This document shows, in pieces, positions 35,061-46,234 of a DNA stretch of 64,000 nucleotides. Position numbers and translations under genes: made by a program. Origin of the DNA: Hysterangium stoloniferum (taxonomy: Eukaryota > Basidiomycota > Agaricomycetes > Hysterangiales > Hysterangiaceae); contig WHVD01000087.1 in NCBI GenBank assembly GCA_015178975.1, forward strand, positions 248,001-312,000. The letters run 5' to 3'. Within the stretch, counting starts at the first letter, position 1. Every line of letters starts with the position of its first letter. The notes beneath the pieces are model-generated. The model was not told the DNA's origin. It saw only the letters and a list, made by a program, of their open reading frames with translations, and did not search any database.

Positions 35061-35640
35061 AGGATGGCTCGTTTTTAAGCTATCTGGGAACAAAAGAGGA
35101 TGTGGTAACAATAGAAAAATGCACAAAAGGGACAATGCACAGAAGAACAAGTAAGACTAAGGACCATTTGGCGGGCCATTGTTCTTGACCCTGCAATAGC
35201 TCCGAGTGTACTGACTATAACGTGCTTGATAATTCAACATATATATTGCTGTGGGGTTAGATTTAGAGCACTGTGTATGGCAAGATGTGTCTTGTAATGA
35301 GATTCTCTCGAGCACCTCCGGCCCAGCTGGCTGGAAGCCACACATAAAACAGTAAAAGAGAGTTTTATGTATATTGAAATTCAAGCCCCTTAATCAGTTT
35401 GTGGGTTCTTATAGTATACGGACAATGGCGGGAGTTATGAGAAACAATGCCATCGCCAAAAGACAAAGGTATCCTTATGGGGGGAAGACGGGTCGTTTCA
35501 AGTTCTCTCCAATAATAAATATCTGCGAGAGTACGACAAGCAGGCTGACTCTTAATTTCCAAGAAGTACATGTAAGTATATAATTCCATACTTTATAGAG
35601 CGCTCTAGTAGTCACGAGTCGCCGGCAAACTGCATAACTC

Positions 35641-37801
35641 TTATATATTCTTTTCATATATAAGACGCTCCATGATTTCTGAACGGGCCGTAATTTGACA
35701 TTGGAAGGCCTCAGGGTGCCTGGAATACAAGTGGAAAGCAGAGTCAATTAAGGATATACTCCATACTAATAAGTCTGTTGGGCGTACGACATGAAGCCTG
35801 ATGTGAACGCTTCCTTAATAGGGATTGGATTTCCATTGGTGTCTTCCGCCGGGGTAATAGTGAATGCCTTCAATATCAAAGCAATAGCGATAAAAACTGA
35901 ATTATCGGCCATGTATCTTCCTGGGCAGATTCTGCACAGACAGTTGTCGATAGTGGCGGTCGACTCAAGCAGTACCGACTCACCGTCTGCCGAATCCGAA
36001 GGTCGCAGTTGGTTCCTTCACACCAGGCTTCAGGAAACGTTCAGGGATGAATTTATCAGTGTCTGGCCCGTACATTTTCTCATCATGAAGGATGTGCCTA
36101 GGAAATATCAGCCAAATACACGAAAGACGCATTTGATTCCTCACCAGACATTTCCTACAATTATAGCGCCTTTGGGTATGAAAAATTCGCCATATATATC
36201 ATCTTGTGTAACGGCGTGCGCGACACCCAATGGTCCAACCGGATGCCAACGATAGAGCTCCTTTACAATTAACTCGATGTATGGCAAACTTTCACGGTCT
36301 CCAAAGTCGGGTAGGCGATGGGCTCCAATAACTCTGTCTAGTTCCTCCTGTGCCTTCCTTTGTACCTCGGGATAACATACCATGGCGAGCATGAAAATAT
36401 GCAGAGCAGACGCAGTCTGTCGAAAGTACAAGTGGTAAATAAAACACACTATATCATTATGATAAAATGGAATATCACGGTTTCTGATCCTGCGGCATAC
36501 GCAGACGACCCTGCGCCTCGTATAACATCCTCCTCATTGGGGGGTTTTTCAGACATATAAGACAATTCCTCCAGTAACGATGAAGTGAATGACGGTGGAG
36601 CATTTCCATTTGCCTGTAAATTCAAATTGTAGCAGTCTTAGTTTCGTTGGTGAATGGTTCTTTACCATTGCTTTCTTCACTGCTTCAAATGGTATTACAG
36701 ACATATCGGTGGTTGCTTTCTTCCAAACAGCAGCCTTTCTCTTAAAGCTTGCGCCAGGGAACCATGAAGGAACATATTTTACTGCGGTAAATAAATATTA
36801 ATCAAGATCAATGGATTATAGTGCCACTCACGGATTGGCAGACTGTCGACTAAGAAAGTTCCAAAATTCCCCGCAACGGTCATCCCGTACATGCTCGACT
36901 CTGCCGTTGTTATATAATGATCGTCCTTTGGTGCCACTTTTATCCCGTAAATAATCTGATAATCGTCAGTACATGAGTGCACCGAGAGGCACGCGAATTT
37001 TGTGCTCACCTCCATTATAATTGCCCCCGCTGTATGACGGAAATGCTCTGTAAACTCTTTTGGAGCCTCATTAAGCCGCCGAAGCAATTCACTAGAAGAG
37101 TTCCTGTGAGTATCAATATTTGGAGTTGTATCCTGTAAATTTACGGACCGTGTTTCTCTGAGTTGAATGGGATGATATTCGGCTGATGCAGTGGGATGAA
37201 ATTTCTGATGAAAGACTCTGCGATGGCGCCGCCACCAATTTCCGTAATGCATAAAGGCAAAATGCCAGTCGAACCCTATCCTGTGAAGTAATATTAGAAT
37301 GCCAGGAATATCAGAAAAATAGATCAACGGCTATTTACAAATCGACAAGCATAGGGAATTCGCATCTGTCGGAGTATATTGACGAGGTTTTCTCAAATAG
37401 GTTGTATGCGACTTCAGCAGAGTTGATGAAAATCATGTCATATCCCAGAACATTGACATAAAACAGATCACCTGAGTAGCACGATGAGCCAGACACAGCT
37501 CTTTCTTTGCAGCACGCCGACATACCATAGATCTTCGCCCAGTCTGAGAATGTTCTCCATTCCTGTCCAGTTGGCATATTTACGCTATGTCCAAACACCG
37601 ATTTCGATGGCGGTCCAGGTGGCAAACGCAGTCCTATAGATTATGGGGTTGGGGAATAAGACATTACACCCCCAAATCGACATTACCTTTTGGAATCCGC
37701 CTTTTTCTCCATACAGTCAAGCAGAGGACCAAAACCAAGAGCAGAATGGGGCTCAAGTGAAGTATATCCAGACCTAAAACATTCGTAGTAATGTAACGCA
37801 T
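35641..37801 (-). CDS. Cytochrome P450 monooxygenase, copy 2
   Basis: Same 12-exon architecture as copy 1. It starts MRYITTNVLGLD, with an N-terminal hydrophobic anchor, LPPGPPSKSVFGHSVNMP, YGNWWRRHRR, AAGSDT, ExxR in KELYRWHP, DKFIPERFL, and FGFGRRICPG across the penultimate introns, ending with RLIYEKNI. The splice acceptor after RETR is a standard CAG (near 37105) that keeps the frame. An extra few bases lie inside the second intron. I see no disabling change. Very close to copy 3; the heme-binding region is identical. Likely an ER-anchored monooxygenase of unknown substrate. There are no neighbouring pathway genes, so nothing suggests a metabolic cluster. Confidence 0.9.
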
Positions 37802-38370
37802 GTTGGGAGATGATTACAACGTTTGCGCACACGACCCACTGCTATTAATAAGTCTGGATAAGAGGTGCCGCTGGTAAAATTTAATTCCTATGTCGATTAA
37901 TAGCTCAATTAATAACTATTTGGGAGAAGGTTCTTCGGTTCGGAGGCAGGATATTTAGACGATACGGTTTAATATCCGGCATAGACAATATACCACTATG
38001 TAAGCAGCGCGGCAAAAGAATACCTAACATCTATCTACAGAGCGCATGCGATAATGCAGACTTCTTGCGTAAATTATTAGTTGCAAATACTCTCTAATGC
38101 TGGAGAAATTAGAGTGTGTGGATACATTTAAGGCCATCTATAGTCTCAAGTGAGGAGACGCTTCGCTAATGAAGCAATTGATGACCTTCAAAGGAGCATG
38201 CCAACAATGTTGAGTGAATAATTGAGTAACGAATTGTGCACCTAAGAGCCTATCGCTCAGCTATTTCCTTAGACCTTGATCAACAGCGTCAGTCATTCCC
38301 TCATGGTGCGAACACACACTCCATCTGCACTTATAATTGCCCTATCTATTTACTGCAATACCTTAGTCGT

Positions 38371-38673
38371 TTATTTTGGAATCTTCAGGCAGCGGCTAAG
38401 TTTGGGCACTGTCTGCTCTGCCGTAGAATTTGTCATTAACCCCATTGTACTAGTATGCTTATAGAGCTGCCCAAATTGGAAGGTGGGATTGGGGATTTGC
38501 TCATTGTCAACAGTCCCTGTAGGTAATCTATCATGCTGCCTGATCAACAAGAGGGGGTTGGCCGCTCGCTTTCCTGGATGCCACTCCTCAAAAAGCCAAT
38601 TTAGTGCAGGTGTGAGTTCTTTTTGCATGCCTTTCAGGAAATTTTTTTTTTTGAGAGACCAGTACTTGGGCAA
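38371..38673 (-). CDS. Possible small ORF in the duplicated segment, unrecognised
   Basis: 100 codons with a plausible amino-acid mix (PALNWLFEEWHPGKRAAN and IRQHDRLPTGTVDNEQ). The corresponding part of copy 1 (about 12110-12300) is the same sequence with a stop at the Trp of EEWHPG and a changed middle. It may be the remnant of a 3' exon of a gene caught in the duplication, or chance. No domain recognised. Confidence 0.25.
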   Translation of the reverse strand: MPKYWSLKKKNFLKGMQKELTPALNWLFEEWHPGKRAANPLLLIRQHDRLPTGTVDNEQIPNPTFQFGQLYKHTSTMGLMTNSTAEQTVPKLSRCLKIPK

Positions 38674-39027
38674 TTAAATACACACTCGGTTAGTGGAAAG
38701 GTTGTTGTGCTTGCAATAAATTGACACAATGTCAATTTCAATGTTTAATAAGTGTCAAGTTGATATGAAATATATAAATGATACCAAATTGGATCCTGGA
38801 TGCATGTTGCATCTGCTGGAATGGCCTGGTGTATGCCAACCATACAGTGGTGTTTGGTCTGGCTTTGAGTCCTGGGGTATTTGGCAGTATAGCAGACATG
38901 CTGATAGCCTTATATCAGAGAGCTGGCTTTGGACACCCACTCAAATGGGTAGACAATTTCCTGGCAGTGTGCCTGCTAGGACAGAAATGGACAGAGGATG
39001 ATTTCATTGTCCTGACAGCATAGTTTG

Positions 39028-39305
39028 GCATGTTGTAAGGGCAACCCCTACTACCTAGTATTCACTGTTGAAATAAGATCTTAAAGCTCATGAATCTCAA
39101 GCAATAACAAATATAATTTCCATTTGACCCTCTGCATCTCATAGGAAGAAATGGATAGTGTAAGTACAGGAAATCTATACTAGTTATATGTGCCTTGAGA
39201 ACAATAGATGTATGGCAACAAAGGGTTAAGCCAAACTCAAAAGAACAATAGGGTGGCAAATTGCTGGCACCTTGTGCATGTTCACACAGCCCTATATTCT
39301 AACAC
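39028..39305 (+). repeat. Probable solo LTR inside the Ngaro relic
   Basis: Starts TGTTGTAAGGGCAAC and ends TATATTCTAACA, about 278 bp, interrupting the Ngaro coding remains. The starting word recurs at about 55293 (GTAAGGGCAACTCCTACTACC), so a family relative exists. No clean target duplication seen. Confidence 0.5.
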
Positions 39306-39439
39306 ACTCCCTCGAGCAAAACAAGGTGACAACAGCAATTCCTAAAGTCGGTGGTTGAATCACTTCAACTTCTCCTCAGTCACTCTGAAAATCCTCCAAA
39401 AAACTCTCATCTTCTTCAATGCTTCCCAAATCCCTCTAA

Positions 39440-39570
39440 AATCATCAGCAGGCCCACTCAAGACACTACCTGGTCTTCTTGGAGGCTTGCTCAAGACACT
39501 CCCTGGTTTTCTGGAGACCCGCTCAAGGCACTCCCTGGTTTTCTGGAGACCCGCTCAAGGCACTCCCTTG
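39440..39570 (+). repeat. Minisatellite-like tandem repeat, about 32-bp unit
   Basis: Unit around CTCAAG(A/G)CACTCCCTGG plus TTTTCTGGAGACCCG, three to four imperfect copies. It lies within the Ngaro relic next to the solo LTR. Confidence 0.7.
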
Positions 39571-41317
39571 ACAATTCTTCTGCCCCCAGGCTCATGGAGC
39601 AGCATTGAATCAGCACCATTTGCCACACCATTACAAACATCGGCACTGAGCCAGTTGCAAGGAGCTCCATCGGTGCTTAGACCACCATGTAAGGCAAGTG
39701 AGAGACTATTCAGATGGAGAGGGACCAACATCCCACCACCATCTATGGTATAGCACCAAGTCTTGCAGGCAATCACATCCTTAGCCTCAGAGACATTGCT
39801 TAGGGAAGCAAATGGTTATGGTGCTGGCCTGTACAAGTTCCACATCTTCTGCAATGCTTTCTCCATGCCCAAATCAGACAGGCTCCCAGCATCCTTTCTA
39901 GTCTTACACTCATTTGCATTATGGGCAGCAGCAGACCTATCATTCCTGGGAGAGGAGCTAGCTGCTGGGACTGCCATTGAGACAATATCTGTCAGCAATT
40001 AGAGCCTGGCACATAGCTCAAGGTTGGCCACCACTGCTGTCAGATGATGAGTTGGCAAGAGTAGAATGGTCACTGTGGGGGCTAGATAATATACAGGGTA
40101 GTGCATGTAGATGACCTCCATGACCCCCAATGAAGCCGAACATGCTGTTCACATTAAGGACAACCTTGAATCTAGAGGACCCTTTTGATGCTTGCATTTG
40201 GGCAGTATCAGCATGTGCCTTTTGGGGAGTGATGCATTTTGGAGAAGTTACAGTACTGTCTAGGTTGCATTTTGACACTGGAAATCACCTGAAGTGAAAG
40301 GATGCCCTGATTAGTTGAGACAACAATGAAAAGCACTACACATGTTTAGACTTACCTGCAACAAAGATCACCAAAGCCGGTAACACACAATCAGTATTAT
40401 TGACACAGCAACAAGGAGCTTGCCTGATCAAAGCCCTGATTAACTTATCAAGAGTAGTGCTGGCTGGGCCCGATGACCCACTGTTCTGCTGGTGAGACAG
40501 CAGGGGTGATATCAGACCAATTATTCAGAACATCAGCACTTGAGCAGATAAATTCAATCCTTACTGAAAGGGGATGGGGAACATCCTGATTGGCAGTGCT
40601 TCCTTTTTGCTGGCACAAGGAGTTGACCACAAAATAGTAAGATTAGCTGGCAGATGGAAATCACTAGCATATCAGATGTACATTAGGGCATTTGAACAGA
40701 TCATATCATGGCATTTAAGGAATCTTTCATCCAGAACAGCAGCTGCCTAGGGTTGGGTGGGTGGCATACCCTCACCACATTTGTAGGCAGGCTTTAGTGG
40801 AGTGGCAAGTCTTCCCACACTTATGTGGAGAGCTAACACTCTCCCCTACCCAACCCTACAGCTTTCACACATATCAGTCTGAATTGGATAAGGCTGGATA
40901 GTGACAAGTGTTGCATGGTCCCTCACTTGCCAGGAAAAGTGTGACACTCAATGTCCAGCTGAGTGTAGGGATGACTCCCATGCCTTCTGCTTCCTGACGA
41001 CAACTATTGATTCACAGTCATTAGAATTTTCACTCATTACACATTGTCATTCCTTTAAACCTCTCTGAATTAGTTTACCCACCCACCCTTGCCCTCATGC
41101 CAAGGACAGTAATAATACAATAGTTGTCAATCTTAAGGATCGAAGAAATTGGATCTTTTATCGGATTAATATTGCGAATTTGGAAATGCAAAGGGATGCC
41201 TGTCCTCCCGAGGAGTGAGTCTTCCCATGCATACGTGGAAAGCTAACACTCCCCCTACCGAACCATACAGCTTTCACACATATCAGTCTGAATTGGACAA
41301 GGCTGGACCATAGATAT

Positions 41318-41447
41318 ATAGTAAGCTTTTCTACCGACAAGTAAATAGGGATCTCGCGAAGTAGTGTGTCTAGCTGAGCCAGCTAGCTCTCCTAGATGGC
41401 TCTAGACAATAAAGACAGGAGACTTACTGATCTTCCCACTTTCCTGG
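41318..41447 (-). repeat. MITE-like repeat, inverted copy left of P450 copy 3
   Basis: About 130 bp matching the reverse complement of 44499-44655 (shared words GTAGTGTGTCTAGCTGAG and CTCTCCTAGATGGCTCTAGA). The terminal inverted repeat is degraded at its P450-facing end. It directly follows the last repeat of the Ngaro relic. Confidence 0.8.
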
Positions 41448-41529
41448 TGTAGATGCCAAATAGCTGAGGTGAAGCTAACTAGGATGGCTTGTTTTTAAGC
41501 TATCTGGGAACAAAAGAGAATGTGGTAAC

Positions 41530-41612
41530 AAAAGGACAATGCACAGAAGGGACAATGCACAGAAGGGACAATGCACAGAAGGGACAATGCACAGAAGGGA
41601 CAATGCACAGAA
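41530..41612 (+). repeat. 16-bp minisatellite
   Basis: About five units of ACAATGCACAGAAGGG in tandem. The equivalent place in copy 2 (about 35120-35150) has between one and two units, so the array expanded after the segments separated. Confidence 0.9.
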
Positions 41613-42071
41613 GAACAAGTAAGACTAAGGACTATGTGGCGGGCCATTGTTCTTGAGCCTGCAATAGCTCCGAGTGTACCGAACTATACCGTGCTTGATA
41701 ATCCAACATATATATTGCTGTGGGATGTATCTTGTAATGAGATTCTCTCGAGCACCTCAGGCCCACCTGGCAGGAAACCACACAAAACATAAAAAGAGTG
41801 TTTTATGTATATTGAAATTCAAGCCCTTAATCAGTTTGTGATTTCCTACAGTATTACAGACAATGGTAAAAGTTATGAGAAATAATGCCATGGCCAAACA
41901 CAAAGGATATGCGTATGGGGGAAGACGGGTCGTCGTTTCAAGTTCTCTCTAATAATATATATCCGCGAGAGTACGACAAGCAGACAGATTCTTAATTTCC
42001 AAGAAAGTATATAATTCCATACTTTATAGAGCGCTCTAGTAGTCACGAGTCGCCGGCAAACTGCATAGCCC

Positions 42072-44224
42072 TTATATATTCTTTTCATATATAAGACGCT
42101 CCATAATTTCTGAACGGGCCGTAATTTGACATTGGAAGGCCTCAGGGTGCCTGTAATACAAGTAGAAAGCAGAGTCAGTTAAGGATATACTCCATACTAA
42201 TAAGTCTGTTGGGCGTACGACATGAAGCCTGATGTGAACGCTTCCTTAATAGGGATTGGATTTCCATTGGTGTCTTCCGCCGGGGTAATAGTGAATGCCT
42301 TCAATATCAAAGCAATAGCGATAAAAACTGAATTATCGGCCATGTATCTTCCTGGGCAGATTCTGCACAAACAGTTGTCGATAGTGGCGGTCGACTCAAG
42401 CAGTACCGACTCACCTTCTGCCGAATCCGAAGGTCGCAGTTGGTTCCTTCACACCAGGCTTCAGGAAACGTTCAGGGATGAATTTATCAGTGTCTGGCCC
42501 GTACATTTTCTCATCATGAAGGATATGCCTAGGAAATATCAGCCAAATACACGAAAGACGCATTTGATTCCTCACCAGACATTTCCTACAATTATAGCGC
42601 CTTTGGGTATGAAAAATTCGCCATATATATCATCTTGTGTAACGGCGTGCGCGACACCCAATGGTACAACCGGATGCCAACGATAGAGCTCCTTTACAAT
42701 CAACTCGATGTATGGCAAACTTTCACGGTCTCCAAAGTCGGGTAGGCGATGGGCTCCAATAACTTTATCTAGTTCCTCCTGTGCCTTCCTTTGTACCTCG
42801 GGATAACATACCATGGCGAGCATGAAAATATGCAGAGCAGACACAGTCTGTCGAAAGTACAAGTGGTAAATAAAACATACTATATAATGGTAATAAAAAT
42901 GGAATATCACGGTGTCTGATCCTGCGGCATACGCAGACGACCCTGCGCCTCGTATAACATCCTCCTCATTGGGGGGTTTTTCAGACATATAAGACAATTC
43001 CTCCAGTAACGATGAAGTGAATGACGGTGGAGCATTTCCATTTGCCTGTAAATTCAAATTGTAGCAGTCTTAGTTTCGTTGGTGAATGGTTCTTTACCAT
43101 TGCTTTCTTCACTGCTTCAAATGGTATTACAGACATATCGGTGGTTGCTTTCTTCCAAACAGCAGCCTTTCTCTTGAAGCTTGCGCCAGGGAACCATAAA
43201 GGAACATATTTTACTATGGTAAATATTAATCAAGATCAATGGATTATAGTGCCACTCACGGATTGGCAGACTGTCGACTAAGAAAGTTCCAAAATTCCCC
43301 GCAACGGTCATCCCGTACATGCCTGACTCTGCCGTTGTTATATAATGATCGTCCTTTGGTGCCACTTTTATCCCGTAAATAATCTGATAATCATCAGTAC
43401 ATGAGTGCACCGAGAGGCACGCGAATTTTGTGCTCACCTCCATTATAATTGCCCCCGCTGTATGACGGAAATGCTCTGTAAACTCTTTTGGAGTCTCATG
43501 AAGCCGCCGAAGCAATTCACTAGAAGAGTCCCTGTGAGTGTGATATTTGGAGTTGTATCCTGTAAATTTACGGACCGTGTTTGTCTGAGTTGAATGGGAT
43601 GATATTCGGCTGATGCAGTAGGATGAAATTTCTGATGAAAGACTCTGCGATGGCGCCGCCACCAATTTCCGTAATGCATAAAGGCAAAATGCCAGTCGAA
43701 CCCTATCCTGTGAAGTAATATTAGAATGCCAGGAATATCAGAAAAATAGATCAACGGCTATTTACAAATCGACAAGCATAGGGAATTCACATCTGTCGGA
43801 GTATATTGACGAGGTTTTCTCAAATAGGTTGTATGCAACATCAGCAGAGTTGATGAAAATCATGTCATATCCCAGAACATTGACATAAAACAGATCACCT
43901 GAGTAGCATGATGAGCCAGACACAGCTCTTTGCAGCACGCCGACATACCATAGATCTTCGCCCAGTCTGAGAATGTTCTCCATTCCTGTTCAGTCGGCAT
44001 ATTTACACCATGTCCAAACACCGATTTCGATGGGGGTCCAGGTGGCAAACGCAATCCTATAGATTATGGGGTGGGCGAATAAGACATCACATTTCCGAAT
44101 TGACATTACCTTTCGGAATCCGCCTTTTTCTCCATACAGTCGAGCAGAGGATCAAAACCAAGAGCAGAATGGGGCTCAAGTGAAGTATACCCAGACCTAA
44201 AACATTTGTAATAATGTAACGCAT
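42072..44224 (-). CDS. Cytochrome P450 monooxygenase, copy 3
   Basis: Twelve-exon P450 as in copy 2. It shows the hydrophobic N-terminal anchor, the proline-rich hinge LPPGPPSKSVFGHGVNMP, the YGNWWRRHRR region, AAGSDT in the I-helix, ExxR, PERF and the FGFGRRICPG heme loop, ending RLIYEKNI. The acceptor after RETR (RQTR here) is CAG and in frame. The intron before it is two bases shorter than in copy 2. I see no disabling change. The gene lies between inverted copies of a MITE-like repeat (41318-41447 and 44498-44703). Presumably an ER-bound monooxygenase; substrate unknown. Confidence 0.9.
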
Positions 44225-44287
44225 GTTGGGAGAGAGGATTGCCACGTTTGTGAACATAACCCACTCCTATTAATAGGTCTGGATAAG

Positions 44288-45540
44288 AGGAAGAAGTTTG
44301 GAAGTCGGATTTTCAATGAGGTGCGGCTGATTAATAGCGCCACTAATAACTATATGGAGAAGGTTCTCCGGTTCGGATGCAGGACATATACGATACCGTT
44401 TAATATCGGCCATAAACAATATCCCAGCCATGTAAGCAGCGCGGCAAAAAGATACCTAGTGCACCTGGTGGTCTTCAATCCCCACCCGAAGCTTAGTATC
44501 ATCAGGAAAGTAGGAAGATCAGTAAGTATGCCGTCTATATTGTCTAGAGCCATCTAGGAGAGCTAGCTAGCTCGGCTAGACTCAGCTAGACACACTACTT
44601 TCGCGAGATCCATATTTACTAGTCGGTATAAAAGCTTTCTATAGATCTAGGGAGTCTAGGGAGTCTACATAGTGAGTGTAGACATTCCCAAATCCCTGAT
44701 GATTCCTGTCTCACGCCTTCCTATTTGCCCGCCATCTCGAAGCGTCCTCTTAAGCTTTGGCCCAACCCCAAGTCAGAAATGAGGAAGAAATTTATGGAAA
44801 AAACTTGGCAGATAGCTACGTGTAGCCTTGTATTGGCGTGACGATTATTGAGCAACAATATATCCCGTTGAACATGATTCCCATGAGGAGGGCGCTTGAT
44901 TACATATACGCTCCACGAATGTCAAGAATTCGCCGGCCAATGACTTGGTCATGAGAAATCCACCCAACAGGTTATTAGTATGGAAAAAAATGTAAATTAT
45001 CCTGATCAATGAAAAGACCGTCGATTTAAGAAAAAGAAGGATAGTAATTAATAGGTTGATTAATTTATTAGCAAAGCAAAGCTACGGCTTCTCACTAAAA
45101 TGCTTTGAAATGTTACAGAGTGTAGTTTCTAATGTCTAGCCATCAAGGCATTAATACAAGGCTGGGAGGTAGGGTTTCGAAAAAACAGGGTTCAGCAGAA
45201 AACGATACAATACTCGCTTCAAACCTCTATGTTACCCGGCCACTACCCACTTCGTAGAAGTCGACACATATTGGAACGGCATGGGCACTCTAAATACATA
45301 TACCCCGCGGCGTTCCGGTGTCTTAGCGTTGGCCCCGGGCGTCTGGACTTCCCAGGGGCTCCAAGGACACCTCCCATTACTTTTGTACAGCGGGCGTTTC
45401 AGATTGTCTCCTCACGCAGTTTTTTTTTTGTTCCCATTGCAAAAATAAAGTTTTCAACCATACATATAAAGAGATTTTCAAGGAATTTTCAAAACACTCA
45501 AAACTGACTGAGATAAATTAAAAATAATTAATAATATATA
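44288..45540. repeat. Interspersed repeat, CpG-rich copy
   Basis: It begins GTTTGGAAGTCGGATTTTC and runs to an AT-rich tail of TATATA near 45530. A second copy at 53407-54546 aligns throughout but has TG or CA at most CG positions and lacks the MITE insertion at 44498-44703. No protein recognised on either strand. The plus-strand ORF at 45229-45507 is not recognisable and is not kept in the second copy. The class is unknown. Confidence 0.7.
44498..44703 (+). repeat. MITE-like insertion, 206 bp, with empty site elsewhere
   Basis: Ends ATCATCAGG and CCTGATGAT are exact inverted repeats. The copy of the surrounding repeat at about 53595-53615 lacks these bases and reads directly from GAAGCTTA into ATTCCTGTC, so it is an empty site. 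A 2-bp (AT) target duplication would fit. The interior has many CTAG words and short inverted repeats (CTAGCTAGCTCGGCTAGAC). Non-autonomous DNA transposon; superfamily not assigned. Confidence 0.82.
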
Positions 45541-45670
45541 TATATATAATATACATTAAATATTCAAAAGAATATCAGAAGCCCATATGAGTCAAAGTGA
45601 ATAGAAACAGACTTCACTATCCTTCTGTGTAAGGTATGTATACTTTCTGGAATTGAATTATTCCCAAAGG

Positions 45671-45771
45671 TCCAGCTTCGTCTATGCCAAACTGGTAATC
45701 ACGAAGAGCTGTATGGTTGGGTAGGGGAAGAGCGTTAGCTCTTCAGATATGCGTGGTAAGGCTCGCCGCTC
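45671..45771 (-). repeat. Ngaro B2 repeat (101 bp)
   Basis: Differs from B1 (46082-46182) by about two bases, for example CACGAAG versus CACAAAG. It contains a small hairpin, AAGAGCGTTAGCTCTT. Confidence 0.9.
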
Positions 45772-45898
45772 GGGAGGGCGGGTCTTCCCTATGCAATTAC
45801 AACTCTCGTTATTAATAAGTTTGGTATTATAATCGTTGTCATTAAATACAGATTGACGCTGGCGGTAATTAGAACCCAAACGAGGGCAGGCGGGTGGG

Positions 45899-46082
45899 TA
45901 AAACGATGAGAAATAGAAGTAAACGAATGTTGATATGACAGGGAGTGAAAGACCGTCGAGAAGAAAAGACGATCAAGTTGTTGTAAGAGAAAAAGAGCGT
46001 GGGCGTTCTTCATACGCTCGGCTGGACATTGAGTGCCGAACTGCTCCCGGCAAGCCAGGGATTGTGCGGCACTCTGAACTAT
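45899..46082 (-). repeat. Ngaro A2 repeat (184 bp)
   Basis: Nearly identical to A1 at 50441-50624 over exactly 184 bp. It adjoins B1 with a one-base overlap at 46082, the junction at which recombinase-mediated circle formation is expected in this family. Confidence 0.92.
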
Positions 46083-46182
46083 CCAGCTTCGTCTATGCCA
46101 AACTGGTAATCACAAAGAGCTGTATGGTTGGGTAGGGGAAGAGCGTTAGCTCTTCAGATATGCGTGGTAAGACTCGCCGCTC
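46082..46182 (-). repeat. Ngaro B1 repeat (101 bp)
   Basis: Lies just downstream (minus strand) of the recombinase ORF. Matches B2 at 45671-45771. Confidence 0.9.
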
Positions 46183-46234
46183 ACCCACCAAGGCTTGCCT
46201 ACCACCGCGGTGAGGATGCGCCACCTACCCAACC

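Larger units (their letters stand above)
35020..38799. repeat. P450-bearing duplicated segment, copy 2
   Basis: About 3.8 kb. It shares its left edge (from gatgccaaa...gaggctaactaggatgg) with copy 3 at 41450 and its right edge (to 38799) with copy 1 at 12438. It ends exactly where the Ngaro-type relic begins. Within it, 38371-38673 keeps an open 100-codon minus-strand ORF that is interrupted in copy 1. Confidence 0.88.
38800..41311 (+). mobile_element. Ngaro-type retrotransposon relic, CpG-depleted
   Basis: Fossil relative of the element at 45671-50624, in the opposite orientation and truncated at its 5' end within the RT. Visible pieces: RT around the active site at 38800-39020 (matching AGVFGSIADML and LKWVDDFLA of the younger element), then tyrosine recombinase at about 39570-40760. 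After it come the split repeats: B-type (about 40803-40918), A-type (about 40919-41100) and B-type again (about 41195-41311). Many breaks. CpG is nearly absent in the body. It is interrupted by a Copia-style LTR at about 39028-39305. Confidence 0.82.
41450..44284. repeat. P450-bearing duplicated segment, copy 3
   Basis: About 2.8 kb, closest to copy 2. It shares the left edge with copy 2 but stops at about 44284, before the 5' flank region present in copies 1 and 2, where it joins the interspersed repeat at 44288. It contains a 16-bp minisatellite (41530-41612) expanded relative to copy 2. Confidence 0.88.

Noticed and set aside
41530-41612. Possible CRISPR-like array
   Set aside because: Units are contiguous 16-bp tandem copies without spacers, in a eukaryotic genome.
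9288-44224. P450 cluster as a secondary-metabolite gene cluster
   Set aside because: The only other genes nearby are an MFS relic and actin; there is no synthase, regulator or second tailoring enzyme, and the three P450s are dispersed duplicates.
45229-45507. 92-codon ORF in the interspersed repeat
   Set aside because: Not preserved in the second copy at 53.4-54.5 kb and without recognisable sequence.
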